This document shows, piece by piece, positions 11,401 through 23,968 of a stretch of DNA of 64,000 nucleotides. Location: NCBI GenBank assembly GCA_019775845.1, contig JADQAV010000043.1, positions 310,001-374,000 of the forward strand. The letters are read 5' to 3'. The notes below the pieces were generated by a model that saw nothing but the letters and a program-made list of their open reading frames with translations, searched no databases and had not been told where the DNA came from. The DNA is from Myrmaecium sp. VS I D KN 1 (lineage: Eukaryota > Ascomycota > Dothideomycetes > Valsariales > Valsariaceae). Every line of letters begins with the position of its first letter. Within the stretch, counting starts at the first letter, position 1. The translations under genes and the position numbers were made by a program.

Positions 11401-13854
11401 CAGGCTTTGTCGTAGTTGGGACACAGGAGCTTCCCGAAGGCAACGATGTAGAAGACAATGAGAGCGTTGAGGAAGGTTATGATCATCATCAGAACGATCT
11501 TTTCTCTCCAGGCCATCCGTACATCCGGACGTTTCATACGACCAATGTACGTCAGGGCTGGCGACGGTATCCACCAAGTAAGTGCCCAGACTACCGCTAC
11601 CCAGATCCGGCGCCCCCTCGAGATCGGTTGCTCTATGGCGACTTTCCCGTCGGCTTCTTCTAGATCGCCAAAGTAAGTGACGCCATTAGTCGTGTCACCT
11701 TTAGTACCAAGTCCGTAGTCGCCCGGTCTCATACTGGGCACCGTAGGGGCCGCGGTCGGTGCAATAGAACGCGCCCCCGAACCGGCAAGGTTCCCTGAAG
11801 CGGTTTGCAGAAGATTATCTCGGCTTCCCTGCGGAGTGAGGTTTTCAGCGGGAGGACCAAAGAAACCGCTCCCCATGCCAGGGCTCTGGGTGGAGTAGCC
11901 GCTCTCCATTCCTGCAGCCCCAACCATTCCTGGAAATATTTGGTCGACCGGCTTGAGGTCAAGTTGCCCTTCCGCTTCCCACCAGGCAGCTTCCCTGATC
12001 CAGATGCGCTCGTGTCCGATCACGACTTCCCCGTTGCTCCAGCCTCTTTCAAGAATCCAAGCCTCAACACCTTCTCTGCCCTCTGTACAACCCAGGCGAG
12101 AGTAGCGTTCGACGAACTCATCGATGTCGAAATCCGCAGTGAAGTCGAGCTGTTTGTTCCTTCGATTGGCCCACTCAGGCAACCTCCATGTCCGCAGTTG
12201 TCGTGAGACCGCCGCGGCTGACCATGCGGAGTTTGACGTCATGCTGTTCGAAAGAGAGGCTGGTGATTCATCTGTAGGATGAACACACAGATGAAACCAT
12301 ACGCGGCTACTGCCAATCACGGTGTTCAGGTCGAAACGACCATGCTTGCCCAGGAGGATGCCTTGTCCTTCTACCGGAAATAGGACTTCCTTTAGGTAAG
12401 AATCCTCCTCGGCCTCAAGACCAACCTTCTCAAGCACCGCTTCTCTCCGTTCGATCTGTTGCTGCCGCTCTCGTCCGCTATGGCTATCCATAATGCCGAG
12501 ATCCGCTTCGCAATGAGAGATGGCGTCGCGCATTTCATTAAGCACCGAAGAGCCAGCAGGAGTGATGGGGACTCCGTCTTCTTTCATTTCCGCATTGATG
12601 CCTGTGGTATCATCGAAGACAGTCCGGAGCGCAACGGCTCGGCCCAATTCCTGGTGCGGGATCTCAACCACACTGATGGCAACAGTGTCGCCGTCCTCCC
12701 CTTGGGGTGTAACGCCCGAGTTTTCATCACTGCCGTCTGTGGGATAGTCCGCTTTGATGCCATCGAGCTCTTTCTTGATAGCGATGTTGGCGCGGCCAAT
12801 GACCCAGTCCACCAAAGCCTCGTAAACGGCAGCAATCAGCACCTCCCGGTCCAGAGTGTCACACTTCTTGAGCAATACGCGGGGATCAATATCCAGTAAG
12901 CCACCCACATCCTCGCACACCTCTAGGAGGACCTCCTCGTCCACCAAGAAACCTAGGGTGTCTCCAAGCTTCAGCAGGCCAGCCAATGCAGCAATCAGAC
13001 TACTGAGCGCAGGGCCCCGGATGCCGATTGCTTTCAGGTTATTTCTGAAATCTTCAGCGGCCGCATCGTCGTCTGCTGCGGGCAGGTAGGAAGGAGGACG
13101 GTAAGTGCCGGACCTCTTGAGGAGGGTATATTCCGAAGGGGGTTTCAAGTTCAAGGCTTCCTTCTCCGCAGGTGAGGCGGCACTCCAGTTCAGGTAGTAA
13201 AATACGTCAAAGGCGCGGAAGCCACTCTCGGAAGGAATGTTGAGCAGACCCTTCTGGGTGTCGATGCCAGATGTAGAAAGAGATATGGTGGCCCCCGTAA
13301 TCGTCCCCGCCAGGGACATGGTGAACTCCGCTCTCAGGGAGGAATGCCGAGGGTAGGAGTGGTTCTGCGGAGTAACACAATGAGTGAAGGCCCGGAGGAC
13401 ATCGAGTGCCGTGTAGAAGCTGCTGGGCACGGAGAGCGGCAGCGCAGAGACGAACGGAGCGAATAACGAGGGGGTGGACTCATGCAGTGAACTGGAAGCA
13501 CGAGGATGTTAGCGGTACGGTATCGCCAGGAATCTGCGGATTGGCCGCCGTCTCATCTTACCCTAGCACAACGCAACCATCCTCTGCACGCCGGCGAGCG
13601 TGCTCCCACGCCTTGCGACCCAGTTCCACATCCACCGTCCCGCCGAATCGGCCATCTGGACCAACGTTGGAGGCCGTCACCCACGTGTTCACGACCACGC
13701 TTGTGCTGGCTTCCAGCTGAAGCGGCTGGCCGGAGGTATAGCTTGTGTGAAGGGCATTCAGAAGCGTTGATGTCGAGACCTGCGTGGAGGGAATGCTAGG
13801 TCTGGGGCCGGCGGCGGATACGCTCGAATAGGTAGACATGCGACTGTGAGCCAT
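8418..13854 (-). CDS. csmB: Chitin synthase with degenerate myosin motor-like domain (CsmB type)
   Basis: It polymerises UDP-GlcNAc into chitin at the plasma membrane of hyphal tips and septa. Exons (minus): 13854-13562, 13491-9877 and 9822-8418, giving 1770 aa. The N-terminal part aligns by eye with the motor region of motor-type chitin synthases. At the P-loop position, however, it reads [11 protein letters not shown] and lacks GxxxxGKT, so ATP hydrolysis is not expected. Next come paired membrane segments, a cytochrome-b5-like segment ([11 protein letters not shown]) and further membrane segments. The glycosyltransferase core contains [13 protein letters not shown] and QRRRW at 1385-1389. 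It ends with membrane helices, a Gly/Ser-rich linker and a DEK_C-like C-terminus. The protein falls with Aspergillus CsmB, called class VI or VII in different naming schemes. It is transcribed divergently from CsmA. Confidence 0.95.
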
Positions 13855-15547
13855 GGCGGCGTCGGCGTGGCTTTACAGCCAACTCGCACGAGGAGCGGTT
13901 CCAGGCGAATACAGAGCGATGGCTATAAGGAGGGAGGCGGGCTCTATCCGGCACAGAAATGGGTGCTTGCTGAAGGAAGACGGTCGCTCCCGGACAGAAG
14001 CTGGACAGAAGGTCCCGGAGGGAGATCGGGAGTGTGAACGAGTGCGGTGGGATCAGTTCCCGTGGTTGGAACGGGGATAGGGGAAGCGATGGGTGAGGAA
14101 TGCACGGCGACGGCCGCAGAAACGAAGGGAAGGTTGAACAGGACGGAAACAAACGAGGGCACAACGGGCAACGGGTGAAGGAGAAGGGTGTCAGTGGCAG
14201 AGGGGAGAAGTCACTAGCTCACGACTGAACGAACGAGCGGCGGCGTGGTGGGTTCTCCGGTCTGGTTCGGTGGGTACGGGGCGTGAGGGTCAGGGTGAGG
14301 GTGAGTTTTGTTTAGCATCAGCAGCGTCCGCCGAAGGTACCATGGGAATTTTTTGGCAGGGCGTCATAGGCTTGACCTTCCTCGTAGGTATAAATCCGTA
14401 CTTTACCTTGCTAGAGAGGGGAGAATGCTCGTGATTCAGGAGGCATGTACGGCTATACAACAGTACTCCCCCTCAAACGGGTATGGAACATGGAAGTTTA
14501 CCACGCTCCCTTTTTAGCCGGCTCGATTTTCCGCGGGTGTTTGGGGTTTGTTGTGGCGACCGCGGAGCGAGCAGAGCAACCAGCACGCCCACAACAGCAC
14601 GGGGGGTCCGCTGCCCGCTGCTCCGCGTTCTTCTCCTTTCTATTCATAGCAGTCGGCCGGTGAGTTGATGAGCGATCGCGCCGTCGTGACTGGCTGGTCC
14701 CTTCCTGGCTGCCCTCCGGGAAACCGAACGGCGACCCGGGCGACCAATGATCGCGTCTCCTCGCCGGCCGGGAGGCCAAAGTGCACCCGAGCGATCTGGG
14801 CGGGCTAGCCCGTTGCGGTAGCTACCTGGAGCGACCGACTCGGGCGTGGCGATGGAAACGATGGAAACGATGGAACCCGATGGGCTCGGGTGTCGGTCCA
14901 CTCCGCGTCCCCCTTTTAGGTACTAGTACCGTAGTCTCCTGTCCGGCTCGTATTCTATTGTAAGCTTCACTGCAGTGCTTGTCCATCAGTTTGCTCGCTA
15001 AGTTACCACTAGCTTGCCCGCCCCGACCGTCATCGATTCCCACCAAGCACGAAAGGAGGGGGGGCCATCCCTCGCATCGTCTTTTCAGGACGCCCAGGGG
15101 CTCTTCCTCGCCGGCGCCGCGCCCCCCCCCCCTTCTCCATTCTCCGAGGCGATGAGCGCGCTCTTGGGACGTTACGGAGGGACTGACTAGCGAGGTAGTA
15201 AATACCTGGTAGCCCATAAACGTATCAGACAGACAGTCTGACGCCGGGGCCCTGCCACACAACCAGAATACAACCAGAACCTCCTCCGTCGTTCCACCTG
15301 TCCTGCTTCACACCCGTGCTCCCCCTTCACGCTCGCTTGCTTGCTTGTTCTCTTCTGACCGGCACTTTTCTTCGCTTCTTGGTTGTGTTTCTTTGCTTCC
15401 TTCCCCCCTTCTACCGGCCTTCCTCTCCTCCCTCGCCGTTTCCCCCGTCGAAAAGCGCGTCTGTTTACCCCGGCCGACCCGCCAGGCCTTCCTCCCTCTT
15501 TTGTCTCCGCCATCTCCGCCCGCGTTCCCGTCGGGGACGCTGTCACA
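13855..15547. promoter_or_regulatory. Bidirectional promoter region of csmB and csmA
   Basis: A 1.69-kb interval separates the two divergent start codons. On the csmA side the last ~390 bases before the ATG are strongly pyrimidine-rich and contain no ATG, fitting a long 5' leader without upstream starts. A 9-base unit GATGGAAAC is repeated near the middle. I see no separate gene. Coordinated expression of the pair from this region is an inference. Confidence 0.65.
14851..14877 (+). repeat. Three tandem copies of GATGGAAAC
   Basis: Two exact copies and a third with one mismatch (GATGGAACC) lie end to end within the chitin synthase intergenic region. The repeat could be a binding-site cluster or a small slippage product. 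Confidence 0.7.
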
Positions 15548-18500
15548 ATGGCCCTCAACACCTTGAGCGGCTCGACGCCGCAGTATGCCCAGGCGTCCTT
15601 GCCCGCCCTTCCTCAACATCTTCAGTCCGATACCCATATCACCGCACACCTCGCCAGCCGCTTCCACGCCCACCTCCCGACCGCCCACCTCTCCTCTCGT
15701 GCCTTGGTTGCGCTCAACACATACACCTCATCAGCAAAGGGTCCAGATGGCGGGAAGGAAGGGAGCGCCATGGCTGCCGTGGAGGACATGGCTCTGCGGT
15801 CCTGGCAACGGTTAGGCCACCGCCTTGAGAACCAGGCGGTGCTCTTCTTGTGAGTTTATTGGCAGTCAAGGAGCGATACTTGTAGTGTGAAAAAGCCCTA
15901 ACTTCGACCGTAGGGGAGAGTCGGGCGCTGGCAAAACCACGCTTCGAGCGCATCTGCTGTCGGCGGTGCTCGCGTTCTCGTCCACTCCGCTTTCGCAGAA
16001 GTTATCCTATGCCGCCTTCGTTTTCGACACCCTGACCACCACCAAGTCTCTCACGACCCCCACCGCCTCCAAGGCTGGGCTGTTTTTCGAACTTCAATAT
16101 GATACATCAACAACCACTCATCCCACCCTGATCGGCGGGAAGCTTCTTGACCACAGGTTGGAAAGAAGCAGAGTGAGCTCAGTGCCCACCGGAGAGCGCA
16201 GCTTCCACGTCTTGTACTACCTCCTGGCCGGTACCAGCTCAGCCGAAAAGGCACATCTCGGCCTCGATAGCTCGGGTCCGGTTGCAAATGAGCCTGGCAG
16301 TCGGGCCTCGCTGACCGGAGGACAGAAGCGGTGGCGATACCTGGGCCACCCGACGCAACTCAGGGTTGGTATCAACGACGCCGAGGGTTTCCAGCACTTC
16401 AAGACAGCGCTCCGGAAGCTGGAATTCCCACGTAGCGAGATTGCCGACATCTGTCAATTGTTGGCCGCGATCCTCCACCTTGGCCAGCTGGAGTTCATGA
16501 CCACCCAGGCAACGACCCCAGCCCCTGATGAGAGTGGCGGCTATTCCCACGAAGGTGGCGAGGACATCACAGTCGTCAAGAACAAGGAGGTTCTCCGAAT
16601 GGTGTCCGCTTTCCTCGGGGTCAACTCGAATGATCTCGAGTTGTGCCTAGGTCAAAAGACGAAGACGATTTCCCGTGAACGCGTTACCGTCATGCTTGAC
16701 CCTAAGGGCGCGCGTGAAAACGCCGACGAATTGGCCCGTACCTTGTACTCACTTCTTGTTGCATGGGTCATTGAGAACATCAACGAGAAGGTCTGTGCTC
16801 CGGAAGAAAGCGTCGCCAATACAATCTCGATCATCGATTTCCCTGGTTTCTCTCCGGTCTCGAGCACTGGTAATACAATTGATCAGTTGCTGAACAACGC
16901 AGCCAATGAGAGTCTGTACAACTTCTGCCTCAGGGACTTCTTCGATAAACAGGTGGATATCTTGGAGGCAGAGGAGGTCAGCATTCCAGCGACTAGCTAT
17001 TTTGATAACTCCGATGCCGTCAAGGGCTTGCTCAAGCATGGCAATGGCCTGTTGGCCATCCTGGATGACCAGATGAGGCGTGGAAAGACAGATATGCAGT
17101 TCCTGGAAGCTATTCGCAGACGATTCGACAATAAGAACCCAGCTATCGTTGTTGGTAGCGCGACCAAGATGCTTCCGGGCAGCAACTTCGCCACGCGCAA
17201 CTCGGCAGCCGCTTTTACCGTCCGCCACTTTGCTGGGGAAGTCGATTACCCCGTCGAAGGGCTGCTCGAGCAAAATGGTGAGGTGATCTCTGGTGATTTG
17301 ATGAACCTGATCAACGGAACTAGGAGTGACTTCGTCCGGGAGCTCTTTGGTCAGGAAGCCCTTAACACTGTCGTCCACCCGCAGGAAAGGACCGCTGTGG
17401 TGCAGGCTTCAGTTAGCTCCAAACCCGTACGGATGCCTAGTATGGCACGACGAAAAGGCGGCCGGCCTGCGCGACTAGGTGGCTCAAAGAGCGAGGATGA
17501 GGAGAGCGGCGCGGAATCAGAGCTCGGGAAGACCGCCAAGGCTGCAAAACGCCGGTCCACCGCTGGTAAACAGCAGGGTGCTGCGGGAGAATTTCTTGCG
17601 TCCCTTGATGCTATCAATAAGTCAATCACTGCGCCAGATACGAATGCTTATTTTGTCTTCTGTTTGAAGCCGAATGACCGCCGGATCGCCAACCAGTTCG
17701 ACACCAAGTGCGTACGCACTCAGGTTCAAACCTTTGGCATTGCGGAGATAAGTCAGCGCCTGCGCAATGCCGACTATAGCATCTTCATTCCGTTTGCCGA
17801 ATTTCTGGACCTGGCGGAGGCCAACTCTCTCTACGTCGGAACCGAGCGCGAGAAAGCCCAAATGGTTCTGGACGAAAAGAATTGGCCTGGTAACGAAGCA
17901 CGCTGTGGATCTACGGGAGTCTTCCTCAGCGAACGGATTTGGCTGCAACTCGCAAATATCACCAACACTCCTTCTGTCGGTGGAGGATATGTTGGCGAGA
18001 CGAGTGATGATGGGGATCTCCTTACCCCTGGCGATGCGAACCGCAGTTATTCGAAGCTCAATCTTATCTCGCAGTCCTCCTCTCCGTATAATGACGACAA
18101 GGCTGGTGGCTATTTCGGCAGCAGGGACCTCGATGCAAGGTCGGATGCCGGCGCATCTGCTGTCACTGGGGATATGTTCCGCAATTTGGCGACGCGGGAG
18201 CAGATGGCTGAAAAGGGCAACGAACCCAAGATGGAGGAAGTTGACATCCAGCCGGTCTCCGCCAGTCGAAGGAGGTGGCTGTTCTTTGTGTATGCCCTGA
18301 CGTGGTGGATCCCCGACGCGGTAATCCGATGGGTGGCCAAAATTCCGCGTAAGGACATCCGACTGGCTTGGAGGGAGAAGCTCGCCATCAACATGATCAT
18401 CTGGTTCAGCTGTGCCGTTGTCATGTTCTTCATGGTCGGCTTTCCGGAACTGATCTGTCCCACGCAAAATGTCTACACCGAGGCAGAACTCAGCTCATAC

Positions 18501-21237
18501 AACGGTAAAGATGGCAACGACGCCTATGTGGCAATCAGAGGCGTGGTATACGACTTAACCTCATATCTACCGCATCACTATCCGAGACAGATCGTACCTG
18601 ACTCCGCGCTCAAGAAGTTTGCAGGCGAAGACATCACAAATCTTTTTCCGGTGCAGGTCTCAGCCCTGTGTCAAGGTAAGAATGGTTCGATCAGCCCAGC
18701 AGTTCAGCTCGATTACAAGAACACCAACTATTCCGGCTCCTCGACCGTGGTTAGCTCTACGGATAAAGTGAAAAAATATCACGACTTTAGATGGGCGACA
18801 AACGATTCTCGCCCTGACTGGTGGTGGGAACAACAGATCTTCCTTAAAGCAAATTTCATGAAAGGCCATGTCGGATTCCCTCCTTCGTATCTGAAGACCC
18901 TGGCAGACGATGATAGTACCATTGCCAGCATCAATGGCAAGGTCTACGACTTCACCGACTATCTCATCGGTGGTCGCACCCTCGAATACCCTATAGGTTA
19001 CAATAGCTCCGGAACAAAACCGGATGTTGACTTCATGGATGACGAGGTTGTCGATCTTTTCCAGCAGAAGTCTGGAAGTGACATTACGAAGTATTGGGAG
19101 AATCTTGACCTGGATCCGGAGCTCAAGTCTCGCATGAAGGTCTGCATGGACAATCTCTTCTACGTCGGAGATGTGGATACCAGGAGTTCCACCAAATGTT
19201 TGTTTGCGAAGTATTTCCTCCTTGCCATCTCCATCGTCATGGTCAGCATCATCGGTTTCAAGTTCCTTGCCGCCCTCCAATTTACGAGGAAGAACATGCC
19301 GGAAAACCTTGACAAATTCATTATCTGTACCGTCCCTGCCTACACGGAAGACGAGGAGTCGCTGCGTCGTGCCATTGACTCTGCTGCCCGGATGCGTTAT
19401 GATGATAAAAGGAAACTCCTGGTCATTGTTTGCGACGGTATGATTATTGGTCAAGGAAACGATCGCCCTACGCCCCGCATCGTGCTCGACATTCTTGGTG
19501 TCCCTGAGACCGTCGATCCGGAGCCGTTGAGCTTCGAAAGTTTGGGCGAAGGAGCGAAGCAGCACAACATGGGCAAGGTTTACTCCGGTTTATATGAGGT
19601 GCAAGGTCACATCGTTCCTTTCCTGGTTATCGTCAAGGTTGGCAAGCCGTCCGAGGTTTCCAAGCCTGGTAACCGTGGTAAACGTGACTCTCAAATGATC
19701 CTCATGCGCTTCTTGAACAGGGTTCACTACAACCTCCCTATGACCCCTATGGAATTGGAGATGCATCACCAGATCCGGAACATTATCGGCGTCAACCCGA
19801 CATTCTATGAGTTTTTGTTCCAGATCGACGCAGATACGGTCGTCGCTCAGGATTCCGCCACTCGTATGGTTGCTGCGTTCTTGCATGACACCCGCCTCAT
19901 TGGTGTGTGTGGCGAGACGGCTCTGACAAATGCCAAATCCTCGATCGTCACGATGATTCAGGTTTACGAATACTACATTTCTCACAACCTGATCAAGGCC
20001 TTCGAGAGTTTGTTCGGCTCCGTCACGTGTTTGCCAGGTTGTTTCTCCATGTACCGGATCCGGGCTGCCGAATCTGGAAAACCTCTCTTCGTCAGCAAGG
20101 AAGTTGTGGAGGCTTACTCCGAGATCCGGGTCGATACACTGCACATGAAGAATTTGCTCCACTTGGGAGAAGACCGATATCTTACAACTCTGCTCTTGAA
20201 GTACCACTCCAGCTATAAGACCAAGTATATCTTCCGCGCATCCGCGTGGACGATTGCACCGGACAGCTGGAAAGTTTTCCTGTCTCAGCGGCGTCGCTGG
20301 ATCAACTCTACTGTCCACAATCTTGTCGAACTTGTCCCCCTCGAGCAACTGTGTGGTTTCTGCTGTTTTTCTATGCGTTTTATCGTCTTTGTCGACCTTC
20401 TCTCAACCGCCGTGCAGCCTGTCATCATCGGTTATATCATCTACCTGATCGTACGGGTGACACAGTCGTCGGAAATCCTACCCATAACCGCGTTCATTCT
20501 TTTGGGTGCCATTTACGGTCTGCAGGCCATCATTTTCATTCTTCGCCGCAAGTGGGAAATGATCGGTTGGATGCTGATCTACGTGTGCGCTACCCCGGTG
20601 TTCGCTTGCGCGCTCCCGCTCTATGCTTTCTGGCACATGGACGATTTCTCTTGGGGAAATACCCGTGTGGTAACTGGCGAGAAGGGTCAAAAGGTTGTCG
20701 TTTCCGACGAGGGGAAGTTCGACCCAAGCACCATCCCCCACAAGAAGTGGGAAGAGTACCAGGCGGAGCTCTGGGAGGCCCAAACGCAACGCGACGAGAC
20801 TCGCTCGGAAATCTCGGGGATAAGCTACGGCACGAAGATGTCCTATGGTGGCCCTTTCGCCGGCGCTCCCGGATCCGAGTACGGCGGTTATCCTCCTTCT
20901 CGGCCGATGTCGCAAATGGACCTTCCTCGTTACGGGTCCAGGCTCTCGCTTGCGCCGAGCGGCTATGGCTACGGTGATGGCACGGAGATGAACATGAGCA
21001 ATCTGCCCAGTGATGACGCCATTCTGGCCGAGATCAGAGAGATTTTGAGGACTGCGGATATGATGACGGTGACGAAGAGAGGGATCAAGGAGGAGTTGCA
21101 GCGGAGGTAAGCAACCACTGTCTCCCTAGTCCGATGATTCGATTGCTAACATATGTTTCAGGTTCGGTGTGGATCTCAGTCCCAAGAAGGCCTACATCTC
21201 GTCTGCTACGGAAGCCATTCTTTCCGGGCAGTTGTAG
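15548..21237 (+). CDS. csmA: Class V chitin synthase with myosin motor-like domain (CsmA/ChsE type)
   Basis: Plasma-membrane chitin synthase for polarised wall synthesis; family members bind actin through their motor-like domain. Exons 15548-15849, 15914-21106 and 21162-21237 give 1856 aa, close to known CsmA. The P-loop GESGAGKTT is intact at residues 102-110, with its first residues just after intron 1. The switch II-like segment is DFPGF. The motor-like domain runs to about residue 790. Membrane segments lie near 887-948, followed by a cytochrome-b5-like segment ([12 protein letters not shown], about 970-990). The chitin synthase core contains [16 protein letters not shown] and QRRRW at 1559-1563. 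After further membrane helices and a Gly/Tyr-rich linker, the C-terminus is a DEK_C domain completed by the small last exon. The start was chosen because it is the first ATG after a long ATG-free leader. Confidence 0.96.
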
Positions 21238-22082
21238 ATGCGTCCTGCCCGTACCGTACGCCTTGTTTTCCGCGCAACCTCACGCCCATGACGATTGCTT
21301 TAAGTGTCCTTCAATTAACTTCGTGTGTGACTGCATTTTTTAGGGGGGCGCGTACGCATTTACATACAAGACTTTTTATCACACATCTGGGATCATGTTC
21401 GCTGAACACCAATCTTACTAATATATAGCGGGTATTGACGGGAGATTTTCCAGGAAAAAAGGCTTTTTCACATTCTTTAGTTGGCAGCGAGGGGATGCAT
21501 TGTGTGTGTATTATTAGTCTCCGGAAGTTCTTATGGGTGCGGGTGTTTTTTGGGATCACTGGTATCATGCTGAGCTGGAATAGGGTATTGTAGCGAGGTT
21601 TCAGAGAGAGAATTTTATTGGCTGAAATATAGAGGAGTTCATCGGCGCTGAAATGCTTGCCCATTATTGTATCCTCCTGCTGAGGAACATTCGAGGTGGG
21701 ATCTATCGGATCTATCTTGGGTATGTTTGCGGACACCAGCAGCAGGATTGCTGGATTTATGGACGGTCTTCTCCAATGAGCATATGCTCTAGCTGAGGCG
21801 ACTCATTGTTAACCTCCTATGACCGAAACACCTATATACTGCTTGAACCTACAATATATAATTCAAGTTAGCGTCGTCGGCTGCTGCGGAGGAAATTGGG
21901 CGTCGGAGTCCCTGCGGATGACAGTTGCGGCCTAAGGCCCGAGCTTCGCAAGCTCCCCATATCGCTCACCCTTACAACAACACCCGACATCATCCCTCAG
22001 CTCCTACTACACGCTTCCTGGTCGATTCATACGCCACGCGCCAAACGTCTTGCCACCCAGGAGCATTTCTCACACAAAGGAC
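21238..22082. other. Intergenic: csmA 3' region and END3 promoter
   Basis: This interval contains the 3' UTR of csmA and the upstream region of the END3-like gene. A 141-codon minus-strand frame (21311-21736) has no protein-like features and is probably chance. Nothing else recognised. Confidence 0.6.
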
Positions 22083-23395
22083 ATGTCGGGCCAAAAGCGA
22101 ATAGAACAATGGGAGGTGGAGCGGTATTGGGAGATCTTCTCGTCGCTCTCAGGAGGGGGTACACATCTGGACGGGGCGCAAGCGGCGTCGGTGCTCAAGA
22201 ACTCACAGCTGCGCGACGACCAGTTAGAGCGGGTCTGGGATCTGGCGGACGTCGACAATGACGGGAAGTTGGATTTCGAGGAGTTTTGCGTGGCGATGAG
22301 GCTCATCTTCGACCTGGTCAACGGGGTATGTAGCATGCACCACCTCGACCGGCTGCGGTCGCTTTAGGGAGGCCCGATGAACTCTGCTAACCGTCCCGGC
22401 TGTAGGAATACACAGACGTGCCGCGTACTCTTCCTGACTGGTTAGTACCGGAAAGCAAGGCGCATCTGGTCCAGGCCTCCCGTGCGCTCAGCAACCAACA
22501 GCCGCAGTTCGAGCACGTCTCGGACGATGAGGATGATACGCCAGGCTTGAAGGATGGCTTCGACTGGTATATGTCGCCCGCGGACAAGGCAAGATACGAG
22601 GAGATATACTCGGCCAACAAGGATCATCGAGGAGAGATCACCTTCGAGAGCCTGGACCCCCTTTACGCCTCGCTCGATGTGCCGGACACCGACATCCGCA
22701 GCGCGTGGAACCTCGTCAACCCCTCCGCCGAGCCGAGCATCGGCAAGGACGCCTGCCTCGCCTTCCTGCACATCCTGAACAACCGGCACGAAGGGTTCCG
22801 CATCCCCCGCAGCATCCCGGCGAGCCTCCGCGCGAGTTTCGAGCGACAGAACATCGAGTACAACGTGGACCGCGTGCAAACGCACAAGACCGGCGCCGGA
22901 CGCTGGGCCACCTCGCGTGACGACGAGACGACGACGGGGCGGAAGCAGAAGTTCGGCGAGGCGTACCTCAGCCGGCTCGGCGTGGGCGACCGCGCGAACA
23001 ACCGACCGAAGGGCACCGACTTCTCCTCGACGCGCACGACGGAGGACTGGGAGGAGGTGCGGCTGAAGAAGCAGCTGCGCGAGCTGGAAGAGAAGATCGC
23101 GAAGGTGGAGGAGGCGGCGGAGCGGAAGCGAGAGCGGAGGGGCGGCGGGATCCGGGACTCTAAGCCCGCGCTGGTGAAGAGAGAGTTGGAGCAGCTGCTG
23201 GATTATAAGCGACGGGAGTTGAGGGAGCTGGAGACGGGCGAATTCAAAGCGAAGGGCGGGCAGTCGTTGAAGGAGATTCAGGCTGAGATCGATGTGGTGA
23301 AGGAGCAGATCGATGGCCTGCAGGAGCACTTGAGGAAGCGAGAGGAGGTGCTCGAGGATCTGAGGAGGCAGATCGACGAGGAGAAGGCGTCGTGA
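22083..23395 (+). CDS. end3: Actin cytoskeleton-regulatory complex protein END3
   Basis: Component of the Pan1-Sla1-End3 endocytic coat that links clathrin/actin patches to cargo uptake. Two exons, 22083-22325 and 22406-23395, give 410 aa. EH domain 1 occupies residues 1 to about 95, with an EF-hand loop [13 protein letters not shown]. The intron falls at its end, before [13 protein letters not shown] second EH domain (about 135-230) contains the motif FDWYMSP and a degenerate calcium loop. Residues about 305-410 form a charged coiled coil typical of End3. The start ATG gives [11 protein letters not shown], the usual N-terminus. Third codon positions become very GC-rich from about 22650 on, creating long mirror frames on the other strand. 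The Aspergillus nidulans counterpart is SagA. Confidence 0.95.
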
Positions 23396-23968
23396 AGGGT
23401 ATGGGTTGGTTGCCAGTGGTTTGCATATTCTGGGGCTTTTGATTATCACGGGTGGAGAGCGGTTCACTTAGCAAGGCCCTTGTGACCATTGAAGAAGCAC
23501 TTTATTATTTCACAATTCGAATTCTTGGGGCGACGCTGTGCATGTAGGGCTATTTAATCAAGGTTTTATGCTTGACTCAGTGGTTGTTGTGCACTTTGTG
23601 CTTTTTGCTGTCGAAGTGAATATCTATTTGGCACTTTTCTTCACTCGAAACATGGATACCTGACCTAAAAAGTTGCGGGATCAGGGCCTTTGGTGTTAGT
23701 ATAATAACCACGGTTCGAGGTGAAAAGAAAAGCATATGTGATATGACATATATATGTCTATAAAGTACATACTTAGAGGCTGCATGCATTCTCGTTATTA
23801 CGTTCGCCGGTGCCCGTATGGAGTATGTCTCGAGGCGATGGGATTCAGTGCCTCAGGCCAAAGCGTCGACTAGCCTCGGCGGACCTGTCACCTGTCCATC
23901 TCGGTAGGTCTTCCTCACGACCAACCACCTCCTGGGCAACCGAGGAACAAGAGTGGTTACCGTCCACC
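23396..23968. other. Intergenic: END3 3' region and thioesterase promoter
   Basis: A/T-richer DNA with no recognisable gene. The frame of the downstream thioesterase stays open back to 23810, but it lacks a better ATG than 23969, after which a signal peptide begins. Confidence 0.6.

Noticed and set aside
18660-19565. 301-codon minus-strand frame inside csmA
   Set aside because: Fully inside the conserved chitin synthase exon, with no family features.
22442-23467. 341-codon open frame antisense to END3
   Set aside because: It mirrors the END3 coding exon, where GC-rich third positions remove stops on the other strand. Its peptide is Leu/Arg/Pro-rich without motifs.
23810-23968. N-terminal extension of the thioesterase
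   Set aside because: The extension would begin with GTG and bury the signal peptide; the ATG at 23969 starts directly with it.
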